Part shown: positions 22,249-31,537 of the stretch, piece by piece
Layout: every line of letters starts with the position of its first letter
How positions within the stretch are numbered: position 1 is the first letter of the stretch
Source of the DNA: JAWLFY01 sp964462125
GTDB taxonomy: Bacteria; Planctomycetota; Planctomycetia; Pirellulales; Pirellulaceae
Assembly: GCA_964462125.1 (NCBI GenBank)
Contig: CAYWXT010000022.1
Coordinates: forward strand, 1 to 34,790
Direction of reading: 5' to 3'
Length of the DNA: 34,790 bases
Program-made: the position numbers and the translations under genes
Notes under the pieces: generated by a model
Told to the model about the DNA's origin: nothing
Databases searched by the model: none
The model's input: the letters and a program-made list of their open reading frames with translations, nothing else

Positions 22249-25200
22249 CCTCGCGAGCGGCGGCGGTGCGTCCGGACCTCGTCCTCGGTAGCCGCATCGA
22301 ACCGGATCACGCCGCAATCTTCGTCCTCCGATCCATAGGTCGCCAATAGCGACCGACCGTCGGGGGAGAACTTCACCGCGAAGACCCATCCTTCGCCAGG
22401 GGTTGGCAAGGTTGCCAGTTCGCTGCCGGTGCGCATGTCCCACAGTTTCACCAGGCCGCCTCCGGCACCGCTAGCCAGCGTCGAGGCATCGGGTGAAAAC
22501 GCTAGCCCATATGCCCCACTGCGGTGACCCAACAGCGTCTGCTCTGTTTGCAGGCTTTCCGCATCCAGCACCCGGATCTCCGTCGGATGCTCCCCGAACT
22601 CGTCGCGCGGCCAATTGCCAATCGCCAGCCGGTCGCCCTGGGGCGAATAAGCAACCGAAACGAGCGGCGCCGGGAACGGCTGGCTCTCCCTCTGAAGATC
22701 TCCTGTGGCCGTCTCCCAGATCCGAAGGCGCCGATCGTCTCCGACACACGCGATTTGGGCCGAGTCGGGTGAGAAAGCGAGAGCGTTGAAGGCGTCCAAA
22801 TCGCGAGAAGCGAACGTCCACGAGTTCCATGTGCTTGTGTTCCAGACCTGCAGGCGGTCCAGCAGCGCCGGGTTTTCATGCCTCATGTACGTCGTCGCTA
22901 TCCAATTCCCGTCGGGCGAAAAACCGACGTCCAAACACTGGCCTCGGACGTCAGGCAAGTTCCGAATCAGAGCACCGCTCGGCACCTGAAAGATTCCGAT
23001 CCGCGCCGCCTCCTCACGCCCCGGCGGCAACTCCCGGAACCCAAACGCAACCTGAGATTGATTGGGGTGAAAGCCGACACCCCGCACCTGTACGCGGTCG
23101 AGATGGTGGCGAAATCGAGGCTCGGACGTTTCCAGATCGCAAAGAACGGCATCCCCGTTACGGGCGCCCCAAGCAACCCAGCGGCCGTTGGAAGAGAGGT
23201 CCAAACAATCGATCTCGCCGCTGCCATGAACCAATGCAGGTGGTTTATGCTGCTCCTCGAGATTCCAAACCCGAATCGTGCGATCCGCGGCGCCGCTGAG
23301 CAGGTGTGACCCGCTCGGTGTGAACCCCAGAGACCAAACGTTCTTCGAGTGTCCCTGCAATCGGTCCACCATTGTCTGATCTTCAACGCGCCATAGCACG
23401 ATCGAGGTATCATTCTTGATACCGGTGGTCGCCAACAACTTCCCATCGGGGCTGAAACGCACCAGGTGCGCACGGGCATGCGGCAGGGTTCCCCCGATCT
23501 GTTGTTGCTTCAAATCCCAGAGCACGACCTCATCATCCCAATTACCAATGGCGAGCCACCGTCCGTCCGGTGAGACATCGACCGATGCCGCGTGGGACGC
23601 CAGCTCGGCGGCAATCGGCTGCGATGCTCCCGATTGCGTGTCCATGAGCCGCACCGGCTTGTTGACTTGGGCGAGCGCGATCTGTTGCTGATCCGGCGTG
23701 ATCGCCAAACCGGCGACCGTCGGGAACTCCCGTACATTCTCCACCACGTGTCCCGACTGCGGATGCCGTTCATACGGGACCGGAATGGGTCTCAGAGTGT
23801 CCGCCGCCAGGACGCTGAGTTGGCCCACGTAGGGGTGCCGCACTCGTTCATCCAGCGTGCCTCCACCGCAAATGACTTGCCTTCCATCCGAAGAGATCGC
23901 GATCTCGTTTACTGGTTGACGAAGGGGCGGTGACGTTACGATTAGCTCGCCCTGGCGTGAATCCCATCGACGCAGCCGGTGGCTCAGGTAGTCAATCGGG
24001 GCGGGCCTCCCGCGAAAGTGACTGGCGGTGATGAACGAGGCGCCGTCAGGAAGAAACGCGGCGGTGGAAAACGTGTGGCCGGGACGCGCGCGCCGGTGGA
24101 TCACGTCCCACGAATGCGTGTCCCAAAGACACCATTCCCCTTTCCCACAGCTGACCATGCGGCTGCCATCAGGCGAAAACGCAAGATCATAGACGCTGTC
24201 CTCGTGGACGCGAAGCTCTCGTTCCTCTGAGTGCAATCGCTTCCAAAGGTGGTGCCAGGCGAAGCCGCGCAGGTCGCGTGTCTCCGCCGATGCTCCGCGA
24301 TTTTCCATCCGCCGGGATGCCGTCTCCATGTCCTCGCGATGGAATGCTCGGACCGAAGCGTGAAGTTTGTTGACGTACAGCTCTTGCCGCTGTTGCTCGG
24401 CAAGGCGTCGCGTCGCCGTGTACTCGTTCACCAGCAATGCCAGCAACAGGACGGCCAAAATCACCGCGGCCGCCGTCGAAGCGGCGGCTGCCGGTTGCCG
24501 GTGAGCCCAACGTAGCGCCACCCCGCCCCAGCCGATCCGGCGCGCCGTGATCGGGCGATGATCGAGGTAAGCCTGCAGATCCGCCTCCAGCGCGGCAACC
24601 GAGTCATACCGGTCCTCCGGCCGCTTCTGAAGTACCTTGGTAAAGATCGTTTCGACATCCCCGGCGAACTCGGTGTTGACCAATCCAAGTCGCGGCGGAT
24701 CGTGTTCACAAACCTGACGTATGATCTGCGCCGTGCTCCGACCCTCATGGCGAAACGGCGCTTCGCCGCTTAGCAATTCGTATCCAATCGCACCGAGGGC
24801 ATACACATCACAGCGAACGTCGATGTCATCCGGGTCATGAGTGAACTGCTCCGGACTCATATATGGGGGCGTCCCCAACCACTGACCGGTCGCTGTATGC
24901 ATGGTGGTATTGTCGGAAACCGCCTTGGCCACGCCGAAGTCAAGCACCTTGGGACACCCCTCCGCATCGACGACGACATTCCCCGGCTTCAAGTCGCGGT
25001 GAATGATCCCACGAGCATGCGCGTGCTGAACGCCCTGGCAAACCTGGATCAACAGCCGCAGTCGCTGGCGAGCATCGAGTTTCTGCTCCCGGGCGTAGCG
25101 GACGAGATCTTGGGGGCCGATGTACTCCATTGCGAGATAAGGGCGATCGATGTCGTCGTCACGCCACCGGCCGACCTCGTAAACCCGCACGATGTTCGGA

Positions 25201-25532
25201 TGTTCCAATCTCGCCAACAATCGCCCTTCATGAACGAACCGCCGAACGGCTTCTGGCGACAGAACATTACGGAGCACCTTCACCGCAACGCGCCTCAACG
25301 GCTGTAGCTGCGAGGCGTCAAAGACCCACGCCCCGCCTCCATGCGCAATTAAACCTTGGACCTGATACGCCCCGATCCACTGCGGGAGACCATGCCGGCG
25401 CACAAGGATCTCGGGTTCCGCAGCTGGACCGTCGATGGCTCCCGGCGCCCCCTCCGAGGCCTGCTTTCGCGCCGAAGAGACGACCTCATCGATCTTGGTG
25501 CGTTCGCTGTCGCTGGGACCGGATTCTTCCAT
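22227..25532 (-). CDS. Membrane Ser/Thr protein kinase with C-terminal WD40 repeats
   Basis: The product has 1101 residues. The N-terminal Hanks-type kinase spans about 55-325. It has VAVKVL with Lys85, HRDLKPGN with catalytic Asp180 and Asn185, DFG at 198-200, and a GTPPYMSPEQ activation-loop end. The glycine loop is unusual (AHGGGAWV instead of GxGxxGxV). One transmembrane helix lies at about 348-369. A short helical linker (about 370-440) is followed by roughly ten or more WD40-like blades with FSPDG turns and LWD/VWN endings to the C-terminus. The kinase is therefore predicted cytoplasmic and the WD40 propellers on the far side of the inner membrane, where they could sense or bind a ligand. 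The ECF sigma gene ends 71 bp upstream on the same strand. Sigma-kinase adjacency of this kind is typical of planctomycetes. Targets are unknown. Confidence 0.92.
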   Translation of the reverse strand: MEESGPSDSERTKIDEVVSSARKQASEGAPGAIDGPAAEPEILVRRHGLPQWIGAYQVQGLIAHGGGAWVFDASQLQPLRRVAVKVLRNVLSPEAVRRFVHEGRLLARLEHPNIVRVYEVGRWRDDDIDRPYLAMEYIGPQDLVRYAREQKLDARQRLRLLIQVCQGVQHAHARGIIHRDLKPGNVVVDAEGCPKVLDFGVAKAVSDNTTMHTATGQWLGTPPYMSPEQFTHDPDDIDVRCDVYALGAIGYELLSGEAPFRHEGRSTAQIIRQVCEHDPPRLGLVNTEFAGDVETIFTKVLQKRPEDRYDSVAALEADLQAYLDHRPITARRIGWGGVALRWAHRQPAAAASTAAAVILAVLLLALLVNEYTATRRLAEQQRQELYVNKLHASVRAFHREDMETASRRMENRGASAETRDLRGFAWHHLWKRLHSEERELRVHEDSVYDLAFSPDGSRMVSCGKGEWCLWDTHSWDVIHRRARPGHTFSTAAFLPDGASFITASHFRGRPAPIDYLSHRLRRWDSRQGELIVTSPPLRQPVNEIAISSDGRQVICGGGTLDERVRHPYVGQLSVLAADTLRPIPVPYERHPQSGHVVENVREFPTVAGLAITPDQQQIALAQVNKPVRLMDTQSGASQPIAAELASHAASVDVSPDGRWLAIGNWDDEVVLWDLKQQQIGGTLPHARAHLVRFSPDGKLLATTGIKNDTSIVLWRVEDQTMVDRLQGHSKNVWSLGFTPSGSHLLSGAADRTIRVWNLEEQHKPPALVHGSGEIDCLDLSSNGRWVAWGARNGDAVLCDLETSEPRFRHHLDRVQVRGVGFHPNQSQVAFGFRELPPGREEAARIGIFQVPSGALIRNLPDVRGQCLDVGFSPDGNWIATTYMRHENPALLDRLQVWNTSTWNSWTFASRDLDAFNALAFSPDSAQIACVGDDRRLRIWETATGDLQRESQPFPAPLVSVAYSPQGDRLAIGNWPRDEFGEHPTEIRVLDAESLQTEQTLLGHRSGAYGLAFSPDASTLASGAGGGLVKLWDMRTGSELATLPTPGEGWVFAVKFSPDGRSLLATYGSEDEDCGVIRFDAATEDEVRTHRRRSRGHQGPRT

Positions 25533-25603
25533 CCTGCTCTCACCGGCAAGTTCGTATTGTCGGCTCCACCGCGCGTTTCAACTCCATCAGGGGCGTCGTG
25601 CGG

Positions 25604-26212
25604 TTAAAGGTAACGGGAAAAGGACGCCAGCACACGGCGCAACATTCGATGGGCCCGCTGGCGCCGCATGTACACCGCACCAACCGAGCACCCGAGTACT
25701 TCTGCCACGGCGTCGATCGGTAGCTGCCGTAGGTCGTAATGGACAATCACCGTGCGGTAAGCCTCCGGTAACCCGTCAAGCGCAGCACGGAGTTTATCCG
25801 ACAACTCATGCGTCCGCGCCATCCGCGAGGGGGTCTCCCCAGCCGGAGCCAAATCCAACGCAAGCTGCTCCAGCGAGGAATCGGTGACCTCCGTCGCACG
25901 GTTCCGTCGCACGTCCCGCCGAAGTGCAAACAGCCCTCGTTGCAGGTCGATCATATTGTGCTCGGCGATCGTGCGGAGCCAAGCGAAAAAGCTCTCCGTG
26001 CACGTCGCGCGGCAGCGGCTGAGCTCCTGAAACGCCTCCGCCAATGATTCCTGAAGCACGTCGTCGGCATCCACCGCGGCCTGCATCGATCTCGGCAGCC
26101 GATACGCAATCAACCGCCGCAGCCCGGGGGCACAGGCACGAAACAGCTGTTCCGCTTCATCGAGATTCCCCCGAATCGCCAGCGATACATCCGCGTCGCA
26201 TTCCGCCAACAT
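25604..26212 (-). CDS. ECF-type RNA polymerase sigma factor, kinase-associated
   Basis: The product has 202 residues from ATG at 26212. Region 2 is at about 20-95, with DADDVLQESLAEAFQEL (promoter -10 recognition and core binding) and FFAWLRTIAEHNMID. Region 4 is at about 140-195, with LPEAYRTVIVHYDLRQLP and a helix-turn-helix AVAEVLGCSVGAVYMRRQRAHRMLR. There is no region 3, as expected for ECF factors. The frame can be extended to 26296, but that part is not sigma-like. No anti-sigma gene is visible. The membrane kinase-WD40 gene directly downstream is probably the regulatory partner, acting through phosphorylation or sequestration. This is an inference from context and from known planctomycete ECF/Ser-Thr-kinase gene pairs. 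Downstream targets cannot be read from this window. Confidence 0.9.
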   Translation of the reverse strand: MLAECDADVSLAIRGNLDEAEQLFRACAPGLRRLIAYRLPRSMQAAVDADDVLQESLAEAFQELSRCRATCTESFFAWLRTIAEHNMIDLQRGLFALRRDVRRNRATEVTDSSLEQLALDLAPAGETPSRMARTHELSDKLRAALDGLPEAYRTVIVHYDLRQLPIDAVAEVLGCSVGAVYMRRQRAHRMLRRVLASFSRYL

Positions 26213-26641
26213 TGTGTGTTCCCGTCCGAAGTCCAAACATGAAGCGACCGATTGCCCCCAAAATCGATCGACGACGTCATCCTCCCCACCCGGCAACCCA
26301 GCATCTTAGTCCAACGCACCTCACCTCGCACGCAATCGGTCAGAAAAAGGTAGGCAGGGTGAGGGGCAACGTCGTTGCCTCTGAAAGTCGCGTGAACGAT
26401 TGATCCGAGACGATCGATCGGATCGCGGTTACCCCTGCAATCGGCCGACGCCGGATTTTGAGGCGCCGTCAGAAACCCCGGCGCCGAGGTTCAGGAGGGC
26501 GGCCCGGTCAACGCATTGGTCCCGCCCCCCTCGCCGCAATCCTGGATGTTGAAGTCCCGACGCATCAATTGCGCTCTATGTTTGCGTGAATCCGGAACGT
26601 GTGCGGATTCGTGGCCCCAGCGCGACCAGGACTCAACAGCG
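26213..26641. promoter_or_regulatory. 429-bp divergent intergenic region, sigma factor / tad genes
   Basis: No gene was found here; the open frames are shadows or extensions. It separates the minus-strand sigma-kinase unit from the plus-strand tad genes and should contain both promoters. An inverted pair of GGCGCC (26462-26467 and 26480-26485, 12-nt spacer) is the only visible symmetry. An AGGA at 26628-26631 supports the cpaF start at 26642. Confidence 0.45.
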
Positions 26642-27961
26642 ATGCGTCAAACCACCCAGCCGCTCCGTCCCGAAACGAGCCGCCAGGAACAATTCGAAGA
26701 AATCAAGCGGCGAATTCACAGCAAACTCGTCGATAAGCTCGACCTTTCCCGCGTTAGTGATCTGCAAGGGGACAAGCTCCGCCGCGAAATTCGGATGGTC
26801 GTCGAGCATCTGTGTGATGCTGAAGAGACCCTGCTGAACCGCCAGGAGCGGGAACGGATCGTCGACGAGGTGTTAGACGAAACGTTCGGTCTGGGGCCGC
26901 TGGAATTGATCCTCAAGGACCCCGGGGTGAGCGACATCCTGATCAACGGGCCCAAAAACGTCTACATCGAAAAAGACGGGGTGCTGCAGAAGTCGGAGGT
27001 CGAGTTTCGCGACGGCAAGCATCTGCTTCAGATCATCGACCGTATCGTCAGCAAGGTGGGACGGCGCGTTGATGAAACCTGTCCGATGGTCGATGCCCGG
27101 CTGGAAGATGGCTCGCGTGTCAACGCGATCATCCCGCCGCTGGCGCTCGATGGGGCGGCGGTCAGTATCCGGCGGTTTGGTAGCAACCCGCTGAAGCTGG
27201 AAGACCTGCTGAATTACCGTGCCTTTACGCCGGAGATGGTCATGTTGTTGGAGGGCTGCATCAAGGCCCGACTGAACATGATCATCGCCGGGGGAACCGG
27301 TTCGGGGAAAACGACGCTGCTCAACACGCTCTCCTCGTTCATTGGCCACGACGACCGGATCGTGACGATCGAAGACGCGGCTGAACTTCAACTTCAACAA
27401 GACCACGTGGTGCGACTGGAGACCCGTCCCGCCAATATCGAGGGGAACGGCGCAGTCTCGGCGACCGATCTGGTCAAAAACGCACTACGGATGCGTCCCG
27501 AACGAATCATCATCGGCGAATGTCGTGGCGGGGAAACGCTGGACATGTTGCAGGCAATGAACACGGGCCACGACGGATCGCTGACGACGATCCACGCCAA
27601 TACACCGCGCGACGCCGTGGCCCGCCTGGAGACGCTGGTGATGATGGCCGGCTTCGAATTACCGGTGAAGGCGATTCGGCAGCAGATTTCGGGGGCCGTG
27701 GACGTATTGATTCAAGCCAATCGGCTGCAAGGGGGACCGCGGCGGGTGACCGCGATCACCGAAGTCGTGGGGATGGAGCAGGACACGATCGTGCTGCAAG
27801 ACGTCTATCGCTATCGGCAAATGGGGGTCAACGAAGACGGCAAAGCGTACGGTCACTTCGAGTGCACGGGCGTCCGTCCCAGTTTTATGGAGCGGCTGGA
27901 ATCCGCCGGCGTTCGCTTGCCCGCCAGCGCGTTCCGCGAGCGGGTGATGATGCAAGCTTGA
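26642..27961 (+). CDS. cpaF: Tad/Flp pilus assembly ATPase (CpaF/TadA)
   Basis: The product has 439 residues from ATG at 26642, with AGGA 10 bases upstream. The frame extends to 26516, but that part is not conserved-looking. It is a secretion ATPase of the CpaF/TadA branch of the VirB11/PulE superfamily. Walker A is GGTGSGKT with Lys223, the Asp box is IVTIEDAAELQL, and Walker B is IIIGECRGGE with Glu293. The His box is HDGSLTTIHANTPRDA with His318. The N-terminal FGLGPLELILKDPGVSDILINGP segment is typical of CpaF. The protein is a cytoplasmic hexamer that hydrolyses ATP to drive assembly of Flp-type pili through the inner membrane platform TadB/TadC, encoded next. Prepilin, prepilin peptidase and secretin genes are not in the window. 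Confidence 0.95.
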   Translation: MRQTTQPLRPETSRQEQFEEIKRRIHSKLVDKLDLSRVSDLQGDKLRREIRMVVEHLCDAEETLLNRQERERIVDEVLDETFGLGPLELILKDPGVSDILINGPKNVYIEKDGVLQKSEVEFRDGKHLLQIIDRIVSKVGRRVDETCPMVDARLEDGSRVNAIIPPLALDGAAVSIRRFGSNPLKLEDLLNYRAFTPEMVMLLEGCIKARLNMIIAGGTGSGKTTLLNTLSSFIGHDDRIVTIEDAAELQLQQDHVVRLETRPANIEGNGAVSATDLVKNALRMRPERIIIGECRGGETLDMLQAMNTGHDGSLTTIHANTPRDAVARLETLVMMAGFELPVKAIRQQISGAVDVLIQANRLQGGPRRVTAITEVVGMEQDTIVLQDVYRYRQMGVNEDGKAYGHFECTGVRPSFMERLESAGVRLPASAFRERVMMQA

Positions 27962-28063
27962 CCCCGGCGCGGTCACATCAGCGAGGTTGGCTTGCTTGGT
28001 CGTCGCCAGTTTCGCACCCCGGTTTTGAATTCAGTTCCCCCTTTCCCATGAATCGAATCGATC

Positions 28064-29032
28064 ATGTCATCCATGCTCATCATCATTGCGGTCGGTGTCT
28101 TCGTCGCCTCTTTGGTTGCCTTGGCGGCGTCGATCCTGCTGCCCGGTGGCGACACAACAACCACCGAGGAGCGACTGGCTGACATGGCGCGTCGGCGGGG
28201 AGGCGGGCCCACCGAGGGCCAGCAAGGTTCCCTGTTGCTCAGCGGTAGCCTGGATGAATCGAAGGGAAAGTTCGATCATATGTTCAAGGGGATGCCGGCG
28301 TTGGGGGCGTATCTCGAGCATGCCGACATCAAGTTGACCCCGGGCCAGTTCGTGTTCATCTGCGTCATGTTCTTTGCCAGCGGATTCGGAATCTGCTTTT
28401 TGACGCCGGTTCCCGCGGTGCTGTCACCGGTGGTCGGCGGTGCCCTGACCGGCTTGCCGATCGGATGGCTGTCGATGAAACGCAAGCGGCGTCTGGCCCG
28501 CTTCGGGCGTCAGATGCCCGAAGCGCTGGAACTGCTCGGCCGCTCCCTGCGGGCCGGCCACTCCCTGAACGCCGGCTTCGGGCTGGTTTCCACCGAAATG
28601 GAACAGCCGCTGGCCACGGAGTTCGGCCGTTGCTATGAGGAACAAAAGTTCGGTGTCCCGCTCGACGAAGCGATTGAGGATATGGCGCAGCGGATCCCGA
28701 ACATGGATCTCCGCTTTTTCGCCACCGCGGTCATCCTGCAGCGACAAACCGGCGGCGACTTGGGCGAGATTTTGGACAAGATCGGACGCCTGATCCGGGA
28801 GCGTTTGCAGATTCTGGGGCAGATCCAGGCGCTCACTGGCGAAGGCCGGATGAGTGGGGCTGTGCTGCTTGCCCTGCCGCCAGTGCTGTTCCTAGTGATG
28901 CTCAAGATCAACTTCGACTACGTGATGATGTTGTTCACCGACCCGATCGGCCGGTATCTGCTGGGCGCTGCCCTGGTCAGCCAACTGCTCGGTGCCCTGA
29001 TGATCAAAAAAATCATCACCATCAAGGTCTAA
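28064..29032 (+). CDS. tadB: Tad pilus inner-membrane platform protein TadB
   Basis: The product has 322 residues from ATG at 28064; an ATG at 28073 is an alternative, and neither has a strong Shine-Dalgarno. It is a type II secretion F-domain protein. It has an N-terminal transmembrane helix (MLIIIAVGVFVASLVALAA), a second hydrophobic pair near 96-135, the cytoplasmic F domain, and two C-terminal helices (about 265-315). Within the F domain, PEALELLGRSLRAGHSLNAGF and FFATAVILQRQTGGDLGEILDKI are the TadB/GspF signatures. With TadC it forms the membrane platform on which CpaF acts to polymerise Flp pilin. It lies 102 bp after cpaF and 75 bp before tadC on the same strand, so a shared transcript is likely. 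Confidence 0.92.
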   Translation: MSSMLIIIAVGVFVASLVALAASILLPGGDTTTTEERLADMARRRGGGPTEGQQGSLLLSGSLDESKGKFDHMFKGMPALGAYLEHADIKLTPGQFVFICVMFFASGFGICFLTPVPAVLSPVVGGALTGLPIGWLSMKRKRRLARFGRQMPEALELLGRSLRAGHSLNAGFGLVSTEMEQPLATEFGRCYEEQKFGVPLDEAIEDMAQRIPNMDLRFFATAVILQRQTGGDLGEILDKIGRLIRERLQILGQIQALTGEGRMSGAVLLALPPVLFLVMLKINFDYVMMLFTDPIGRYLLGAALVSQLLGALMIKKIITIKV

Positions 29033-29095
29033 ACCTGTTTTCATACCCGTTTCCTCCCTAACCCTCCACGGCCCCGTGGCGACCGGCCGCCCCGT

Positions 29096-29101
29096 GAGGA
29101 G
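29096..29101 (+). promoter_or_regulatory. Ribosome binding site GAGGAG of tadC
   Basis: GAGGAG lies 6 bases before the ATG at 29108 and supports that start for tadC. A second ATG follows immediately as the next codon. Confidence 0.7.
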
Positions 29102-29107
29102 ATCTCG

Positions 29108-30094
29108 ATGATGATTCCACTGTTGCTCGCCGAGCTTGCGATCCCCGCGCCAGTGCTGCTGACGTCGATCGCCATCTTTTTCGCCGTCACGGCGGTGACC
29201 TGGGTCGCGATCGGTCGCGTCAGCGGGGAAGACCGCCCGCGAGCCGAATCACGACTGGACGTGTTGAAAGATCCCCGCAAGCGGGTCAGTGAGATCGCGG
29301 AGGCCGAAAGACCGCAAACCAAAAACGCCGCTCTGACCGCGGCGTTGGAACGCGCCGCAACGCCGCTGGCGGACAAGATAGGCGGGAGCGAAGCGGAGAT
29401 CGGAAGGCTTCGCGAACAGCTGATGCACGCCGGTTTTCGCCGTGAATCGGCACCCCTGGTGTTCAAAACAATCCAGCTGGGCATCGCTGCGATCGGGCTG
29501 CTCCTCGGAGGCGCCACCGGTGTGGCCCTCGATGGACTGACCCGTGAGATGCTGATGAAGTTGGGGGGCGGTTTGATCGTCGGGTACATACTGCCCAAGC
29601 TCATCCTCGGGTTCCTTGCCAAACGGCGAATGCAGGCGGTGTTTCTCGGCCTGCCCGATGCCCTTGACTTGATGGTGGTCTGTGTGGAGGCCGGTCTGGG
29701 GATGGACCAGGCCCTACGGAAGGTTGCCGATGAAATGAACAAGAGCCATAAGGAAATCGGCGAAGAGTTCGGAATCGCCAATCAACAACTCCAGTTCGGG
29801 CGCACCCGGAGCGAAGTCCTGACGGCGCTCGGTAAACGGAGCGGGGTGGACGACTTGAAGCAACTTGCGTCGATCTTGATCCAGGCCGACAAGTTTGGCT
29901 CCAGTATCGCGCAGGCCCTGCGCGTCCAAAGTGACGCGATGCGAACCAAACGACGCCAGATCGCGGAAGAGAAAGCCGCCAAGACGGCGGTCAAGATGAT
30001 CTTCCCCCTCGTCCTGTTCATCTTTCCGGGGATCTTCGTCGTGCTTGTCGGCCCGGCAGCGATCAGCATGTATCGCCAACTGCTCAGCAACTGA
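29108..30094 (+). CDS. tadC: Tad pilus inner-membrane platform protein TadC
   Basis: The product has 328 residues. The start at 29108 follows GAGGAG by 6 bases. It is a second F-domain protein of the Tad system. It has an N-terminal transmembrane helix (about 14-35), a hydrophobic pair near 120-160, and the cytoplasmic F domain with LPDALDLMVVCVEAGLGMDQALRKVADEM and LKQLASILIQADKFGSSIAQALR. Basic residues (RTKRRQIAEEKAAKTAVKM) and a final hydrophobic helix IFPLVLFIFPGIFVVLVGPA follow. It partners TadB. It ends 6 bp before the convergent protoporphyrinogen oxidase gene, so the tad cluster seen here stops after three genes; the rest of the machine must lie elsewhere. Confidence 0.92.
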   Translation: MMIPLLLAELAIPAPVLLTSIAIFFAVTAVTWVAIGRVSGEDRPRAESRLDVLKDPRKRVSEIAEAERPQTKNAALTAALERAATPLADKIGGSEAEIGRLREQLMHAGFRRESAPLVFKTIQLGIAAIGLLLGGATGVALDGLTREMLMKLGGGLIVGYILPKLILGFLAKRRMQAVFLGLPDALDLMVVCVEAGLGMDQALRKVADEMNKSHKEIGEEFGIANQQLQFGRTRSEVLTALGKRSGVDDLKQLASILIQADKFGSSIAQALRVQSDAMRTKRRQIAEEKAAKTAVKMIFPLVLFIFPGIFVVLVGPAAISMYRQLLSN

Positions 30095-30100
30095 CGGGAC

Positions 30101-31537
30101 TCAGCCACCGGCCGGTTCCTGGACGACGATCTGCGCGGCAACCCGCTTGGCGGCTGCCACAACCGCCGCGATCCCGACCCCCTCCAGCGCGTTGCCGGTC
30201 AGCGACAGCCCCGGTATCGCGTCGATCTCCTGGCGGATCCGGCGAACTTTCTCCAGGTGCCCCACTTGGTATTGCGGCATCGCTCGGTCCCACCGCACCA
30301 CGCGGCTCAGCCGCGGCTGGCCAGAGAGCCCAATCAGATCGGCGAGTTCCTCCCGGGCTACCGCGATCAGCTGGTCATCGGTGAGACTCAACAACGTCGG
30401 TTGCAGTACTCCGCCGATGAAGACGCGGATGATCACTTGGTCGGGAGGCGCCCGGCCGTCGAACTTCTCACTCGTGAAGCTGGCGGCCAAGATCCTTCGG
30501 TTTTCCCCGGGGGGGACGACGAAGCCAAACGTGTTTGGACCACGACCGATCCCACTGCGGGGAACGGCCAAAACCACGATGGCGGTCGAGGCCGATTCGA
30601 TCGTTTCCAGTTCCCCAGCGGCCGCCGGCGCGGTCGGACGGATCAGGGAGGCCGCGGCTGCCGCCGGGGTTGCGACGACAACGTGATCGAAGGTTTCCGG
30701 CGTCCCCGCGGCGGAAACGACCACCCACCCCTCGCCACCGGGCCGCAACGACGTGACCGGCTGACCCGTTTTGACGGATCCCTCGGGAAGCGCCCCGGCG
30801 AGGGTTCGGATCAATTCGATCATGCCTCCCCGAAACGCGCGGAACCGACCATATCTTGCACCGCTACTGGTCCGCTCGACATGATCCTCCCCCGAAAGCC
30901 GGCGCGCCAGAGTCGCTTTGGTGAGCGAGCCGTAACGAGATTCCATCTCATACAAGGGCCGCATCGTCGCCTGCATACTGAGACGCTCCACGTCGGCGGT
31001 GTAGATGCCGGCAACCAGCGGTGCGACGATGCGGTCAAGGACCTCCCGGCCCAATCGGCGTCGCACGAACGAACCGACACTCTCGTCACCATCATGCTGC
31101 CGCGACGGGATCAGCGGCTCGGCCAACAAGCGAAGCTTTCCCCAGACCGACAACAGGGGCGTGGTCAAGATGGGCCACAACTTGGTGGCTCGCATCAACA
31201 CAAATCCATCGGGGACGGGAACGAGACGACCGCGGCGAACGATCATCGCCCCTCGCCCCGCCACCTTGGGCTCGATCAAGCGATCGGCGACCCCAAGGTC
31301 CCGGCACAAGTCGATTGCCGCGGAAGGCTCGGTGGCGAACATGTCGGCACCGTGATCGATCAACAGCTCGCCGGAGCGTTCGGTATGGATCACCCCCCCT
31401 AAGCGGTCTCGCGATTCGTAAAGCGTCACTCCAAGAGTGGGATCAATGCGGCGCAGCTCAACCGCGGTAGCCAATCCGGAGAGCCCCCCGCCGATGATCG
31501 CCACGCGGCCAGGGGGAGTGCTATGGCAGGTCGGCAT
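30101..31537 (-). CDS. hemY: Oxygen-dependent proto-/coproporphyrinogen oxidase (FAD)
   Basis: From ATG at 31537 the product has 478 residues; an ATG at 31552 would add 5. The N-terminus holds the FAD dinucleotide-binding fold: RVAIIGGGLSGLATAVELRR, then LYESRDRLGGVIHT and IDHGADMF. The centre has FRAFRGGMIELIRTLAGALP, and the C-terminal FAD contact is LSLTGNALEGVGIAAVVAAAKR. These are HemY/PPOX features. The enzyme performs the six-electron oxidation of protoporphyrinogen IX or coproporphyrinogen III late in haem synthesis, at or near the inner membrane. Which substrate is used cannot be told. The frame extends to 31762, but that part is antisense-like overlap with the SHD1 gene. The start overlaps the SHD1 gene stop (31521) by 17 bp, indicating translational coupling. 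Confidence 0.9.
   Translation of the reverse strand: MPTCHSTPPGRVAIIGGGLSGLATAVELRRIDPTLGVTLYESRDRLGGVIHTERSGELLIDHGADMFATEPSAAIDLCRDLGVADRLIEPKVAGRGAMIVRRGRLVPVPDGFVLMRATKLWPILTTPLLSVWGKLRLLAEPLIPSRQHDGDESVGSFVRRRLGREVLDRIVAPLVAGIYTADVERLSMQATMRPLYEMESRYGSLTKATLARRLSGEDHVERTSSGARYGRFRAFRGGMIELIRTLAGALPEGSVKTGQPVTSLRPGGEGWVVVSAAGTPETFDHVVVATPAAAAASLIRPTAPAAAGELETIESASTAIVVLAVPRSGIGRGPNTFGFVVPPGENRRILAASFTSEKFDGRAPPDQVIIRVFIGGVLQPTLLSLTDDQLIAVAREELADLIGLSGQPRLSRVVRWDRAMPQYQVGHLEKVRRIRQEIDAIPGLSLTGNALEGVGIAAVVAAAKRVAAQIVVQEPAGG

Noticed and set aside
26462..26485. Paired GGCGCC as an operator between the sigma factor and tad genes
   Set aside because: Short self-palindromes are frequent by chance in high-GC DNA and there is no support from spacing to a promoter.
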